Shown here piece after piece: positions 10,955 to 22,400 of a stretch of DNA of 64,000 nt. The notes under the pieces were generated by a model. That model was given only the letters and a program-made list of their open reading frames with translations, searched no databases and had not been told where the DNA came from. The first letter of the stretch is position 1. Each line of letters opens with the position of its first letter. The stretch comes from Xiphophorus maculatus (Eukaryota; Chordata; Actinopteri; Cyprinodontiformes; Poeciliidae): the NCBI RefSeq assembly GCF_002775205.1, contig NC_036456.1, positions 22,316,968 to 22,380,967 of the forward strand, read 5' to 3'. Both the position numbers and the translations under genes were made by a program.

Positions 10955-13502
10955 GTGAGTCTGACGCTGCGCTCTGATTGGTCAGGAGGTAAAAATGTTG
11001 AAAATATTAGAATATTTCTTATTTTGCCTCGTTGCTTCTTTCTGATGTGTGACGTCATTCTGCCCTTCTGAAATATTCTTCTCTATTCCTCATTTTCGTC
11101 TTACATTTCTGTCTTTCTACCATTTTCTGTACTTTCTTGATTTGTCTTTTTTTATAATTTACTTTTAACTTTTTTGTTCTGTTTCTCAATTTTTATTCGT
11201 TTTTAAAATTTATTTTTCATTCCTTTAATTTTGTTCTGCCTTTTTTGCCTGCCTGTTATTTTATTTATTTTTATCTCCATGTTTCCCTCCAGAGTGGCTC
11301 ATTTCATCCCCGACATCATGCCCGTCGTCTCCACTAACCAGTTTCGGCTCAAACAGATGGTCAGCAACACCAGACTCATACTGGGAGTACTGGCTAAGGT
11401 GACATGGACTCTTCTCCGCCTTGTCCTTCATTATTTCCTGAAGCCAGAAGGATCTATGAGAGATTAAAAAAAATGTTTTATCATCATTCACAGCAGCACT
11501 GGCAGCATCAAACCTTCCCTTTGTTTAAAGTTCATCTTGCAGTTTCCCTTGCGGCCTGTGGATGGCAGTGTTGCTCTGCAGTTACAGTTCGCAACAAAAA
11601 CACTCATTGGCTTGGTGTCTGTTTCGTAAACACATCAGCCTGTTTTGTTGTGTTCGGAGCCCATTAGGCCCTTAAATAGGATTTAATTCGCTGCCCTCGT
11701 TGTGTGTTTGGCTCTAGACTCCAGGGTTTTGGCAAAATCAATTGGTTTTGCGTAGATTGATCTGGTGGACCCGACCGGACCAGAACAGATGACATCAGTC
11801 GAGTTAGCTGCTAACTCTTATATCAATGTCTGGTAATGTCTTTAAGTTAAAGGAGGAACTGAGCCTAACTTGTTCCTGTGTGCAGGTTGGCAGCGTGAGG
11901 GTGGACTCAGTGGAGGACTTCGCCTACGGAGCCGAGATAATCCTCAACCCCATGGACAAGGTGACCCTGGTTCAACTCCCTGATTCAGTATTTAAAGCTC
12001 TGAAGTCATTCATACAGTAGGAAACAAAAGGTTTATGTTACTTATCCATGAATCCAGCTGACTGTCTGACTGGACATAAACCAAGGCTTCTTAAAGGTGC
12101 AGGGAGTTCTGGGTTCTGGGTCTGATCCATGTTGGATTATTCCTGGTCATTTTGAATGATTCTGGAGCTCTCTTGATGGTATTAATCCAGGTTTTGCATG
12201 TGTTCTCCCTTCAGATGTGCAGCTGTGCAGCGCTGCAGGGGGAGGAGGCGGCCCGGCGGGCCGAGAAGCTGCTGGGAGACGTGGCCTACAGCCTCCTGTG
12301 GTACAACTGCGAACACTTCGTCATGTACTGCCGATACGGCACCGTCATGAGCTTCCAGACCTTCCAGGTGACGCTACACAGGAAACACCTACAGTACAGT
12401 CCAAATTCAGCCACTCTCTGACTGGGAATTACAAACCCAGGTGGAGGATAAAAGCGACTCAGTTTTGTGGGTTCTCAGGTTTTCCAGCAACACTTTAACC
12501 TTCAGCTGCAACCTTTGCTCCCTGTGGCAGATTAACAGCGATCACCGATCAGACCAGCCTCTTTCTCTGCTTGGGTTAAGCTTTGCATTGCAGCAACCGT
12601 TCGTCTGTGAAAGCTTCATTGTTTCAGTAGATTTTCTGTGTGATTAGGAGGTTGAGAGTTGAGAAGGAATTAAGGAGGAACGAACCAGGCTGCATGGAGC
12701 CGGAGAACAGGGCTTGAAACTGCATCAGTGGAGCTGCTGAGAAGGAAAATCACGTCAGGATTACACAAACATTCATTTAGTGGAGGTCAGGAACATAATG
12801 TCCAGACCTGCTGCAGCCACAGAGGATAATCGTCATGACCCACACCATAGGAACAACTGCTGACGTCAAGAAGGCAGATTCTCTTGGTTTTCTTTGAGAA
12901 CTCAGAAACGCTCGGAGGGAGTTTCATTAGCTTGGCTTCTATCCAACTGTCATGTGGTGAAAAAGGGGGAAAATGCCAATCAGACGTGATTTTATCAGCT
13001 GGTTTGGAGAAAAGCTGAATAAACAACTGAATGATCTCTAGAGTCAGAGCCAGCACGGTGCAATGTCGCCATCCAGTGGCTGTTTTTATGTAGCATGGAT
13101 TTATGTGATACAATTTTTCATTTAAATATGTTTAACTTGAACTGTTTATTATTATTCCTCCCTCCAGGAATAATATTCAATTTCGCTTTAAACTTGCTGA
13201 AACTTGTTAGTTTTTTTTCTGGCAACAGAACCAAACAGAAGTGAGACAGAAGAAAAGAAGGAATGAAGAAAAACAGTCGGATCATAGAAAACAGCAGAGG
13301 AAAGCAAAATGGCGGCGCTGACGGTTCTCTGGTTTGTCTCCATCAGTTCTGTAAGACGGTGAGGAAGCTGTTGCTGAGTCGAGGCGTTGCCAAGGTTACG
13401 GCAGTGCTGGCTGCTTGTCTGCTGGTCTACCTGCGGGTTATGAACACCTGGTCGGTCCTGCTGGCGGTTCTGCTGCCCTTCCTCCTCTGGATGGCCTCCT
13501 GA
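10761..13502 (+). CDS. lrat: Lecithin retinol acyltransferase paralogue (tandem duplicate, five coding exons)
   Basis: Join 10761-10954, 11293-11398, 11886-11960, 12215-12367 and 13347-13502; 227 aa. Every junction is GT-AG and phases match. It is an LRAT-family acyltransferase with the full catalytic set: His56 ([11 protein letters not shown]), His68 (RVAHFIPDI) and Cys157 (YNCEHF), each offset by -4 from human LRAT. The LRAT signature segments [23 protein letters not shown] and YCRYG are shared with the upstream gene. The N-terminus differs: a hydrophobic leader (about 3-17) and then a highly charged Glu/Lys/Asp stretch (about 21-35). The C-terminus is a hydrophobic anchor ending LWMAS. No disabling change is visible, so it is probably an active retinol acyltransferase. 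Unlike the upstream gene, three introns interrupt the core. It may correspond to one of the tandem lratb copies of zebrafish, which I cannot confirm. Confidence 0.92.
11293..11398 (+). CDS. lrat: lrat paralogue exon 2
   Basis: 106 nt, completes Arg65 and encodes residues 66-100 (VAHFIPDIM to LGVLAK). It contains the second catalytic histidine and much of the segment that is longer in LRAT than in PLAAT enzymes. Acceptor TCCAG, donor GTGACA. Confidence 0.9.
11886..11960 (+). CDS. lrat: lrat paralogue exon 3
   Basis: 75 nt, residues 101-125 ([18 protein letters not shown] to NPMDK), phase 0 at both ends. Acceptor GTGCAG, donor GTGACC. Confidence 0.9.
12215..12367 (+). CDS. lrat: lrat paralogue exon 4 (nucleophile Cys)
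   Basis: 153 nt, residues 126-176, phase 0 at both ends. Contains Cys157 in YNCEHF. The first eight residues (MCSCAALQ) differ from the AVPLSPLPG of the upstream gene at the exon junction. Acceptor CCCTTCAG, donor GTGACG. Confidence 0.9.
13347..13502 (+). CDS. lrat: lrat paralogue exon 5 (C-terminal anchor)
   Basis: 156 nt, residues 177-227 and TGA stop. It begins FCKTVRKLL and ends in a hydrophobic anchor. Its intron position matches that of the last exon of the upstream gene, so this intron is ancestral to both. Confidence 0.9.
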   Translation, partial: FCKTVRKLLLSRGVAKVTAVLAACLLVYLRVMNTWSVLLAVLLPFLLWMAS

Positions 13503-13655
13503 TTGGACACACTGTCCCGGACCCCGACCCGGATCCTCAGAGATGATTTATTTTGACCAGCAGTCCAATCTGAAGCTTAAATTAGTCCTGATTGTTTTCA
13601 TCACAGAATCTTTCATTGTTTATGATTTATAATAGATCCCAAACATATCCTGTTA

Positions 13656-13661
13656 AATAAA
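13656..13661 (+). other. lrat: Poly(A) signal of the lrat paralogue
   Basis: AATAAA 150 bp after the stop codon, followed within 25 bp by a T-rich stretch ending in TTTGTTCAGTGTTT. It gives a short 3' UTR. Confidence 0.6.
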
Positions 13662-13689
13662 ACGTATTTATTTACATTTGTTCAGTGTT

Positions 13690-14592
13690 TAGATGTATCA
13701 ACGGATGGAGTTTTCCAGAACATTCTCATAAATCCACCTCCTTCGGTTTGCACTCGTTCTAAATATTGTTTCATACGATATTATTTTTACATTTCTTGCA
13801 AAACAATTGTGATAAAATGATTTATTCTTGAGAAATCAACATCATTAATTCATCTCTCTCTCAATCACATAATATAAAACTACAATTGAATAAAATTGTT
13901 CCAACTTTATGTGCAAAAAAGTTTTATTCATTTAACATTTGATTCCTCTCATGTTTTTGTTTACATTTTTTATTTGGTGTAAGATTTTAAATTTATATTC
14001 TTGTTCAACTTTCAGTTAATGTAAGTATTCAACAGATTAAATAATTTCGTGTTTTTAGCTTTATATAGTGACACCTAAAGTTTATTTTAGTTTTATTTTG
14101 TTTGTCTTTTAGTTTAAAGGGAAAATAATTCAGTAAATAATTAAGTAATAACATTTTCGTATTATTATTTGCTCCCCTACTGCATCTCGCCATCCACACT
14201 ACAAATCAAATTTAATTTAATTTAAAGTCAAATCAAGTCAAATTAGTTTTAGAGTGGACAAAAGAACAGGTGTAAAGCAAATGAAAAAACTTAATTGAAA
14301 AGAAAGACGGATTTTTATTTTATTTTATTTTATTTTATTTTATTTTATTTTATTTTATTTTATTTTCGCATCTATCCGATCCCGGCTTCCGCACTGAAAA
14401 GCTCAACTCTGATTGGCTAAACGTAAGTCGCGTAAGGATCAGTTTCCTCGAACGGCTCTGAACTCCTCTCACCGTTGCCAGGCAACCTTCCTTCTCTTCC
14501 CGGCGAAGTTTTGACCGAAGACCGGAGCTCCGCTCGTCTCTCCTGAGGTTTTATTACCGCAAAGAAGGCGAATAATTCACTCAGAGGGGACA
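13690..14592. other. Spacer and promoter region of rbm46
   Basis: AT-rich up to 14370, then about 200 bp with higher GC and several CpG (14370-14592) leading to the rbm46 start. No TATA box is evident; the GC-richer part is the likely promoter and 5' UTR. It includes a TTTTA pentanucleotide array. Confidence 0.55.
14311..14366. repeat. (TTTTA)n microsatellite
   Basis: About eleven uninterrupted pentanucleotide units, some 230 bp before the rbm46 start codon. Confidence 0.95.
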
Positions 14593-14611
14593 ATGCCACA
14601 GCACAGAGGCG
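14593..14611 (+). CDS. rbm46: rbm46 coding exon 1 (six codons)
   Basis: 19 nt encoding MPQHRG plus one base, donor GTAAGA. It is the nearest upstream ATG with a strong donor whose phase fits exon 2, and it sits in the GC-richer promoter region. Being so short it is the least certain exon; a different first exon is possible. Confidence 0.6.
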
Positions 14612-17600
14612 GTAAGAGTTTAATTTAAGTCGTTTGCTAAAGTTTTAGGAAATAATTTGACTTGACTTAAATTTTCGGAACGTCTTTATATTGGTGAGCC
14701 GCTAGCATGTTTAGCTAACTTTTAATGGCTGTTTATCTAAGTTTAGCTGCTGAAAATGTTGCTAATTTGACGATAATGATGCTGAAAGTTTATGTAATTG
14801 TGATAAAAATTTGAATTTGAACATTTTGAAGTTTCAGATAAACTATTTTATTCGTCACTATTGGTTTAAATCAGCTCTGTGAAATCTTTAGGAAAATGAG
14901 AATTTTGACCGTATCATCATTACGAGGCATTTTTCCCAATTCCAAGCTGGATAAACTTGAATGAATTTAAGCATAGCAGTTGATATTTCGTTGTATAAAA
15001 AGGGAGGGTGCGGCCTAAAGAGGTTAACACCCTGTATCAAGGTGTGTGTTATTATTAGGAGTGTCTAAACTGGAGCAAGAAACACTTCAAGGCAGATTGT
15101 TAAAAGATTTAATGGATGAAACGAGAGTGACTCTTATTGGACCAGATGGACGGTCCCGTGGGTTGATCAGTAACTGGCTCAGAGCTTCACTTTGAGTCCA
15201 ACGTCAACAAGGTGGAGATGGGGTACTGGTATGGACTGGTATGATTAAAAAGAACTGGTCAGACCTTTTCAGGGTGAAGATGGGGTCAAAATAAACTCCA
15301 GACCTTCTGCCAGTTTTTAGACACTTTCTTCCATCAATGGTTCAGGAAGAAGTCTCCCTCTTTCAAATGATTCCTCCTCCTCTTGCTAGAAAATAAATGT
15401 GTAAAAGAAGCAAAACTGGTAGCATGGGCCTTCCTCACCTGAACTGAACCCAATTAGAACTGGTGGGTGGGTTTTAAATGGGAGATTTCCAGTGAAGGAA
15501 ACCAGTCCAACTCTCTGGGAGGCAATGAATGGAACCCGATCGCTGTTATTGAAAAGAAGGGCGGCCATATTGGTCACTGATTGTTTTGTTTTTTAATGTC
15601 AGAAATGTTTATATGAAAGTTTTGAGTTAATATTAATTGAAAATAATGAAAATGCGAAAGTCAGGTGTGAAAATGTGTGTTTTTCTTTTAGTTGCCCAAT
15701 AGTTGCTCATAAATAGATATTTTCCTAATAAAGCTAAAATTCATGGTTACTTTCTTAAACCTTCATGTTTGAGGTTTATTCATATTTTTGGATTAACTAA
15801 AAGAACTGCAGAGGGTGAGTATAATAATAATAATAATAATTGTATTATTTTAACCCTGTTACAGATTCTTTAAAACACAAACTCTGTAAAAATTGTTGTT
15901 ATTTTTTATCAAGCAGCCTCCCTTAGTTTGGCCAGTGAAACCAGAACTGGATTATTATGCATTGAAAAATACAACTGGTGATTTATGAAAACATTACCAA
16001 GTTTGTAATGTTTTAAAACACAACATGTTTGTGTAAAAGCACCAACATGTTGATTTAATGTATTTTTGTATTTCTGTAAATGATCTAAGTTAATTTCAAC
16101 AAGAAGGAGTAGAACTGTAGTCTCAGGTATTCGTCTGTAATCCAGTTCATTGTGAAGAGTTCTTTTCTTTTTCTCGTAATGATTTAGACTTTATTGTAAC
16201 ATTTAATATGACAGTCAAGCTGTACAGCATCAGGTGAGCTGCAGAATGCTAACCGCGGTGCTTCTCATTGGACAGACGGGGACAGGTCATCCGACGAGGA
16301 CCTGGACGGGGACTCCGGGGACGTGGACCTGCCGGCGAACAGAGATGACTTCAGGGTGTCGTGTGCAAAGGAGATGGCTCTGCTGGCTCTGATGGAGAAG
16401 ACGGGATACAACATGGTGCAGGAGAACGGCCAGAGGAAGTACGGCGGCCCGCCGCCAGGTAAACCAGAGTCCAAACAGGAAATAAAACACCATGAGATTA
16501 AAGCTTCACTCTACTGCGCTGATGTTTTCAACATTTTATCACCATACAACAACAAACTTTAATTCATTTTATTTCAAAACAAAGTTTTCAGTTTTCCAAA
16601 ATAATAAATCAGAATTCTGATCGTGACAAGAAATTTATGACGATAAATGATACGATAAACTCTCACAGCTGAAGTCCAGCAGTCATTTCTGTCACTTCCA
16701 CACGCACATTTAATTTTTTTTATGTTTTTCTAATATTGTATAAAATTAAGTGGTTTTATGAAAAATCAGCAGAATCTGCCAAATTTTTATCTGGCAGATT
16801 GACGATTGAATAATTGATCAATCGTCAAAATTTTTATTAAATATTAAATTATTTGTCAGAATATTTGAGTAATCATCAGAGTAATTGATTAGCTATCTGA
16901 ATATTTGATCATCTGAATATTAGAATAATAGTCAGAATACTTGATAAATTGCATAATCAGTTATTAAAGATTGTCATTAGTGGCAGTGATGCAGCTTAGC
17001 AGGGTGCTGCAGATTTGTATCTATTTAGTAGTGGGTATTTTAGTGACCTCTGACATTTGCACATTTAAACTGTTAGCTGTGGTAGATGAGACTCTGACCC
17101 TGGCTGTGCGGTCCAGGTTGGGAGGGGCCGGCGCCGCCGCGGGGCTGCGAGGTCTTCGTGGGGAAGATCCCCAGAGACATGTTCGAGGACGAGCTGGTGC
17201 CGCTGTTCGAGAAGGCCGGCAAGATCTACGAGTTCCGCCTCATGATGGAGTTCAGCGGAGAGAACCGCGGCTACGCCTTCGTCATGTACACCAACAGGTG
17301 GCGCTCCGTGACTGCGTCGGTCCCGCCAGGTGAGCTGAGCAGATTAGTGAATGACGCTGTCGGTTCTGGTCCAGAGAAGCGGCTCAGCGGGCCATCCAGA
17401 TGCTGGACAACTGTGAGGTCCGACCCGGGAAGTTCATCGGCGTCTGCGTGAGTCTGGACAACTGCCGCCTCTTCATCGGCTCCATCCCCAAAGACAAGAA
17501 GAAGGAGGAGATCATGGAGGAGATGAAGAAGGTGGTTAACACGCGCCGTTTCTCTTTACTCAATTCAAACTAAATGTGTTCAGCTACTCTTGGACCTGGG

Positions 17601-17812
17601 CTATTTCTTTAAATCCTCCTTCTATCATAGGGTTAAAAGGACAGTAAAAACTTTCATAAAACCTGAATGTGAACACCACCTGATCAGCCAATCAGAGGCT
17701 CACCTGTCCAGGTTGTTTCACGTTATGCTGCTTCTGTCCTGTCAGTCCAGCTGATCTCAGAGCAGCTGCTGTCATGTGTCTGGATTTAAAGTGACAGCTT
17801 GTCCTCATGAGT

Positions 17813-17869
<57 letters not shown>

Positions 17870-19394
17870 GGCATGTGCTCCCAGGTGACGGACGGCGTGG
17901 TGGACGTCATCGTCTACCCCAGCTCTATGGATAAGAGCCGCAACCGAGGCTTCGCCTTCGTGGAGTACGAGTCCCACAAGGCGGCTGCCATGGCCCGCAG
18001 GACGCTCATACCCGGTACTGTCTCCACACCGCCCCTGTCACTTCCTGTCTGCGTCCAGCAGGGGGAGGCACAGCATAGCAACACACTGTTGTGATCTGCT
18101 TTTTAAGAACAGGATGATGAAGCAGGTGAGTCATGGAGCAGGTGAATCAGTCTGAGTTAAAGACGTCGTCCTGATCTCGATGGAATCTACTTCCTGCTCC
18201 GTTATCTTCCCCAGTTAGTGAGGAGAAACTCAGAATTCCTGGTGTCAGTGAATGCAGCGCAGTAAAGAGTTTATGAATAGGTCAAATCCCTAAATCAGTT
18301 CTCAGCATCAGCGCTGTAGAAACTGAATAAACACATAAATTAACGTCCAGACAGACTGTAAAACAAGACCACGTTAAATATAATATAATATAATATAATA
18401 TAAACCACAGAGCTTAATGTTTACATTTATTACCAATAACTCCTCAGGGTTTGATGCATCAGGATGTAATAAACGGATCTGAAATGATCAAAAACAACAG
18501 AAGAAACTTGAAGCCAACATGAGAGATTGATGTGATAAAAAGTAAGTACACCCCATCATCCAACAGCTTATTGTTTTTCATCTGACTTCGTCAGCCTCTT
18601 GGATCACTGTGGAGAACCTTTGGGACAAACTGGGTTTGAGTTCAACACCAGTATGGATCCATTTGGATCCAGTTTAAGCTGAAGTTCAGCTGCCCAGCAG
18701 GTGGCTTCACCTGGACTGAAGCCCCGCCCACACCAGAACACTTCCAGAAAAACCTTTTCAATCTGATTTATTTGACTTTTATTCTGGAAAACAGCTGAGA
18801 AACACGAGAGCAGCTCCTTGTTTCCACTGTCAGAGTTCATAGTGTTCTGGTTGTCAACTGGTTCTGGTTGTGAGCTGGTTCTGTTGTTCCTGCAGGAACC
18901 TTCCAGCTGTGGGGCCACTCCATCCAGGTGGACTGGGCGGAGCCGGAGAAGGATGTGGATGAGGAGGTGATGCAACGTGTTCGGGTCCTCTACGTACGTA
19001 CCCCCGTCCGTTTCCGCCTGCTAACACGACGGCTACATTGGTCAAATATTGAGCCTGGATTCCACCAGAAAACTGCAGTTTGGATTAATGAGAAAAATCA
19101 CCCATAAACTCAAATATTTTACAGAGTTTTTGTTCTTGAAAGTCATTGAAAGGTAAGGAAAATCATTAAAACCCCATAATTATCCTGGCCCGCGTGCCGG
19201 TGGGGAGTGAATTTAAGCTCCGGATCAGAGCTGTGTTCAAGGCTGAAGATCCCACCTGGAGAGACTCCCACTGCTGCTGCTGCTTGAAATGTTCCTCAGA
19301 TGAGCTTTAAGTGGAAAACAATTAGAGGCCTGGAGACGTGAGTCATTGATTTTCCTCTGAGCAGCTCAGCAGGGTGACGCGTCTCCCTACAGTC

Positions 19395-19483
<89 letters not shown>

Positions 19484-22400
19484 AGCCTGACGGTCATTAC
19501 AGAGAGCACCAGGACTGGTTCTGAAGTGTGACCCCCCACCTGTTGCCAGCTGACCCTGTCTGTCCTCCTGCTGCAGGTGCGTAACCTGATGATGGACACG
19601 ACGGAGGAAACGCTCCACCGGGAGTTCTCCAGCTTCAAACCCGGCTCCGTGGAGCGCGTCAAGAAGCTCACCGACTACGCCTTCATCCACTACCGCAGCC
19701 GCAGCGACGCCATCGCCGCCCTCACCCTGATGAACGGCGCCCAGATCGACGGCGCCACCGTGGAGGTCACCCTGGCCAAGCCGGCCGGGATCAAGGACGG
19801 GAGCGCCGCCGGGCGGAGGTACAACACCAGGGGTTACCTGGGAAACACGGCCGCGGGGGGCATCGGCGACGGCCACTGCTCGCTCAGAGCCACGCCCCTG
19901 CAGACTCGCTTGGGAAACCCCTATTACAACGGAGGAGGTGAGGAAGGCTTGAACACAACCTGAAACTCTAGAGACATGATTAGATTTTACATCTGCTGTA
20001 AACACATAAAGGCTGTTGGTGTAGCTTCGTTTCTCTTTATGGTTCAAACTCTTTTCATTTTATTGAACGTAATCACACAAACACCTGTTCACCTCTACAG
20101 CCGAGCCCCGCCCCCAAACACCTGTTCACCTCTACAGCCGAGCCCCGCCCCCAAACACCTGTTCACCTCTACAGCCGAGCCCCGCCCCCAAACACCTGTT
20201 CACCTCTACAGCCAAGCCCCGCCCCCACGCCTAGTCAAAGTTCAGCCTTTAAGCATTTGCTCTGCAAGCTGACACCGAAACGCTTGACACACCACAGGCT
20301 GGCCAATCCAGGAGCTGCATTTATTTTGCTTAGTGCTGATTGGCTGAGCCACCAAGAGCAGAGATCGCGATGCTAGCTTCTGCAGCTTTAAGACAGATTT
20401 CTTTTTTAACATCTCAAACAGCCCCTCTGTCACTTTTAAACTTTATTTTATGGCCTAAAACTGCTTTTAAGTCAGATAAAAACAAACGAGGACAGATTTG
20501 ATCTTTTAGTTTGAGGAGTTGAATTCTCTGACTTTAGATCAGATCCTGACCTTTGTGTTTCTGAGCAGTTTGGTAAGAGGCCTCTTACCAAACTAAACAC
20601 CCCAGGCTTCCCTTCAGCCTGACCACATGGACGTCCATGCTTCCTCTCCTGAGAGCTCACTCGTGCTCCGCGTTGCTTCTCCAATATTAAAACCTTCTTC
20701 GCCCTCAAGGTGTCTCTGGAGAGACGTCCTCAAACGTCCACTTTGTCTTTAAATGCAGGCTGTGCTTTCCAGGATAAAGGTTACAAACACTCTGTATTAA
20801 TCCAACTGTGAAGCTACAACCCTTTTTCATGACGCCTGCAGATATTTCCTGTAAATAAAAGTTTTAAAATGAGCTCTCCCACAAATGAGCCATGAATGAT
20901 TCATGGCAGGATGTGGGTAGAGCACATATAGCAGAAAGGAGAGATGGAATAGTGATGAGTGATTACAAAAACACTGAAACAAAAGATCCTTTTTCCAATA
21001 AATCTGGCCTGCAGGTTGTTGCAAGTGGGACTCAACAACTCCATAATGAGAAAAACAATAATCAGGACAAATTTTTTTTTATTGTCCACGAAAAGATGGG
21101 TACAGCAGGGGAGCAAGGGCTGGACGATTAATTCATCGAGTTACAGAAGGCAGTGAAAGCCATGAAACCTGCTGAAATTTGTCTGTATTCAGAAAACTTT
21201 CAGTTTGTATGTTGGTCATCTCTGGGCTGGTTTCTAGTTTGGTTGATCTGATCGTCGTTCAGTCAGTTGGTTGAACCGTTAGTTGGTCAGTGAGTCGTTG
21301 GGTCTGCAGCTGATTTTGATGTTGGTTAGTTTCTATTATTGATTTATTGGTCTGGCTGATGTTTCAGTCAGTGGGTTTGTTGGTTGGTTAGTCAGAAGTT
21401 TGGTCAATTGATTAGTTGATTTTAGAGAGTTTAAACCACATAATAGTTAGTTGAATGAAAATCCCTTAAAGGAAAAGTCCCTTTACTTTCATTGCCGTAG
21501 CAGAAACCAAGCCATCAAACCGGCAGGAAGCCATTTAAAGTCACCAAAACATCTGATCAGTAGAGGCTGAGCAGGAGCACAAAAACATCTAAATAAAACC
21601 AACTTAGTGACGCTGAAGCTGCCTGGAAGAGAGGCAGTGAATGGAGTTATATTTAATTAAAGTCAGTTCAGCTTGTTTATATTTAGTTAAAACAGGAAGT
21701 GAACCTGAGCTCCAGACTTCACTGCAGAGGTTGAATCAGCTTGAAGCTTTAAATATTTCCAGTCTGACAGTTTTACTTCCAAGCTCAAGGCGCTCCACAA
21801 ATCATGGAGCCAAACATAAACAAACAACATGGCTGCCAGGCAGGAAGTGAGTGAATAGTTGCTTAATCATCTCTAAACAATGACAGTGAGAGACTGTCTC
21901 ACCCATTAAACACGTGAACCCGTCCACGTCCTGTTGTCCTGGAGACAAACCCTCTATGGGGAGTAATGAGGGACATAATTACCCAAACAACTTCAAAGTG
22001 TTTCTCAAACAAACATGCATCATTTGTTGCACAACATCTTGAACACTAATCAGTTTCATAAATAAGACCAAAGCAGAGAGCAGCATTCATCCCCATCTAA
22101 TCAGGACATTAAAGTGTTTTACACTGATGGGGCTGATCAGCAACACTTAGTTAGTTATGTTTTGTCTCCTAACAGCTAATAGTGATAATTCAGGACGTCA
22201 GGTTCAGTTACCAGAGAGCATTGTGGGTAATCTGGGCGTCTCGGCTGCTGAGCTAAGGTTTTCTGGGGTAAAAACCCTCTAAAGAGGAAGTCAGTCACTC
22301 CATCATGGTGTCTTAATGAAGAGATGAGACGAGGTGATGAAGAGCGTCGTTAATTAGAGGAGCTGTAGCTTCAACACAGGCTTAGACTCAACTGGGATCA

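Noticed and set aside
15000..15400. Possible transposon fragment in rbm46 intron 1
   Set aside because: Phrases such as GGTGGAGATGGGGTC and ATAAACTCCAGACC felt familiar from fish repeats, but I could not tie them to a family or find ends.
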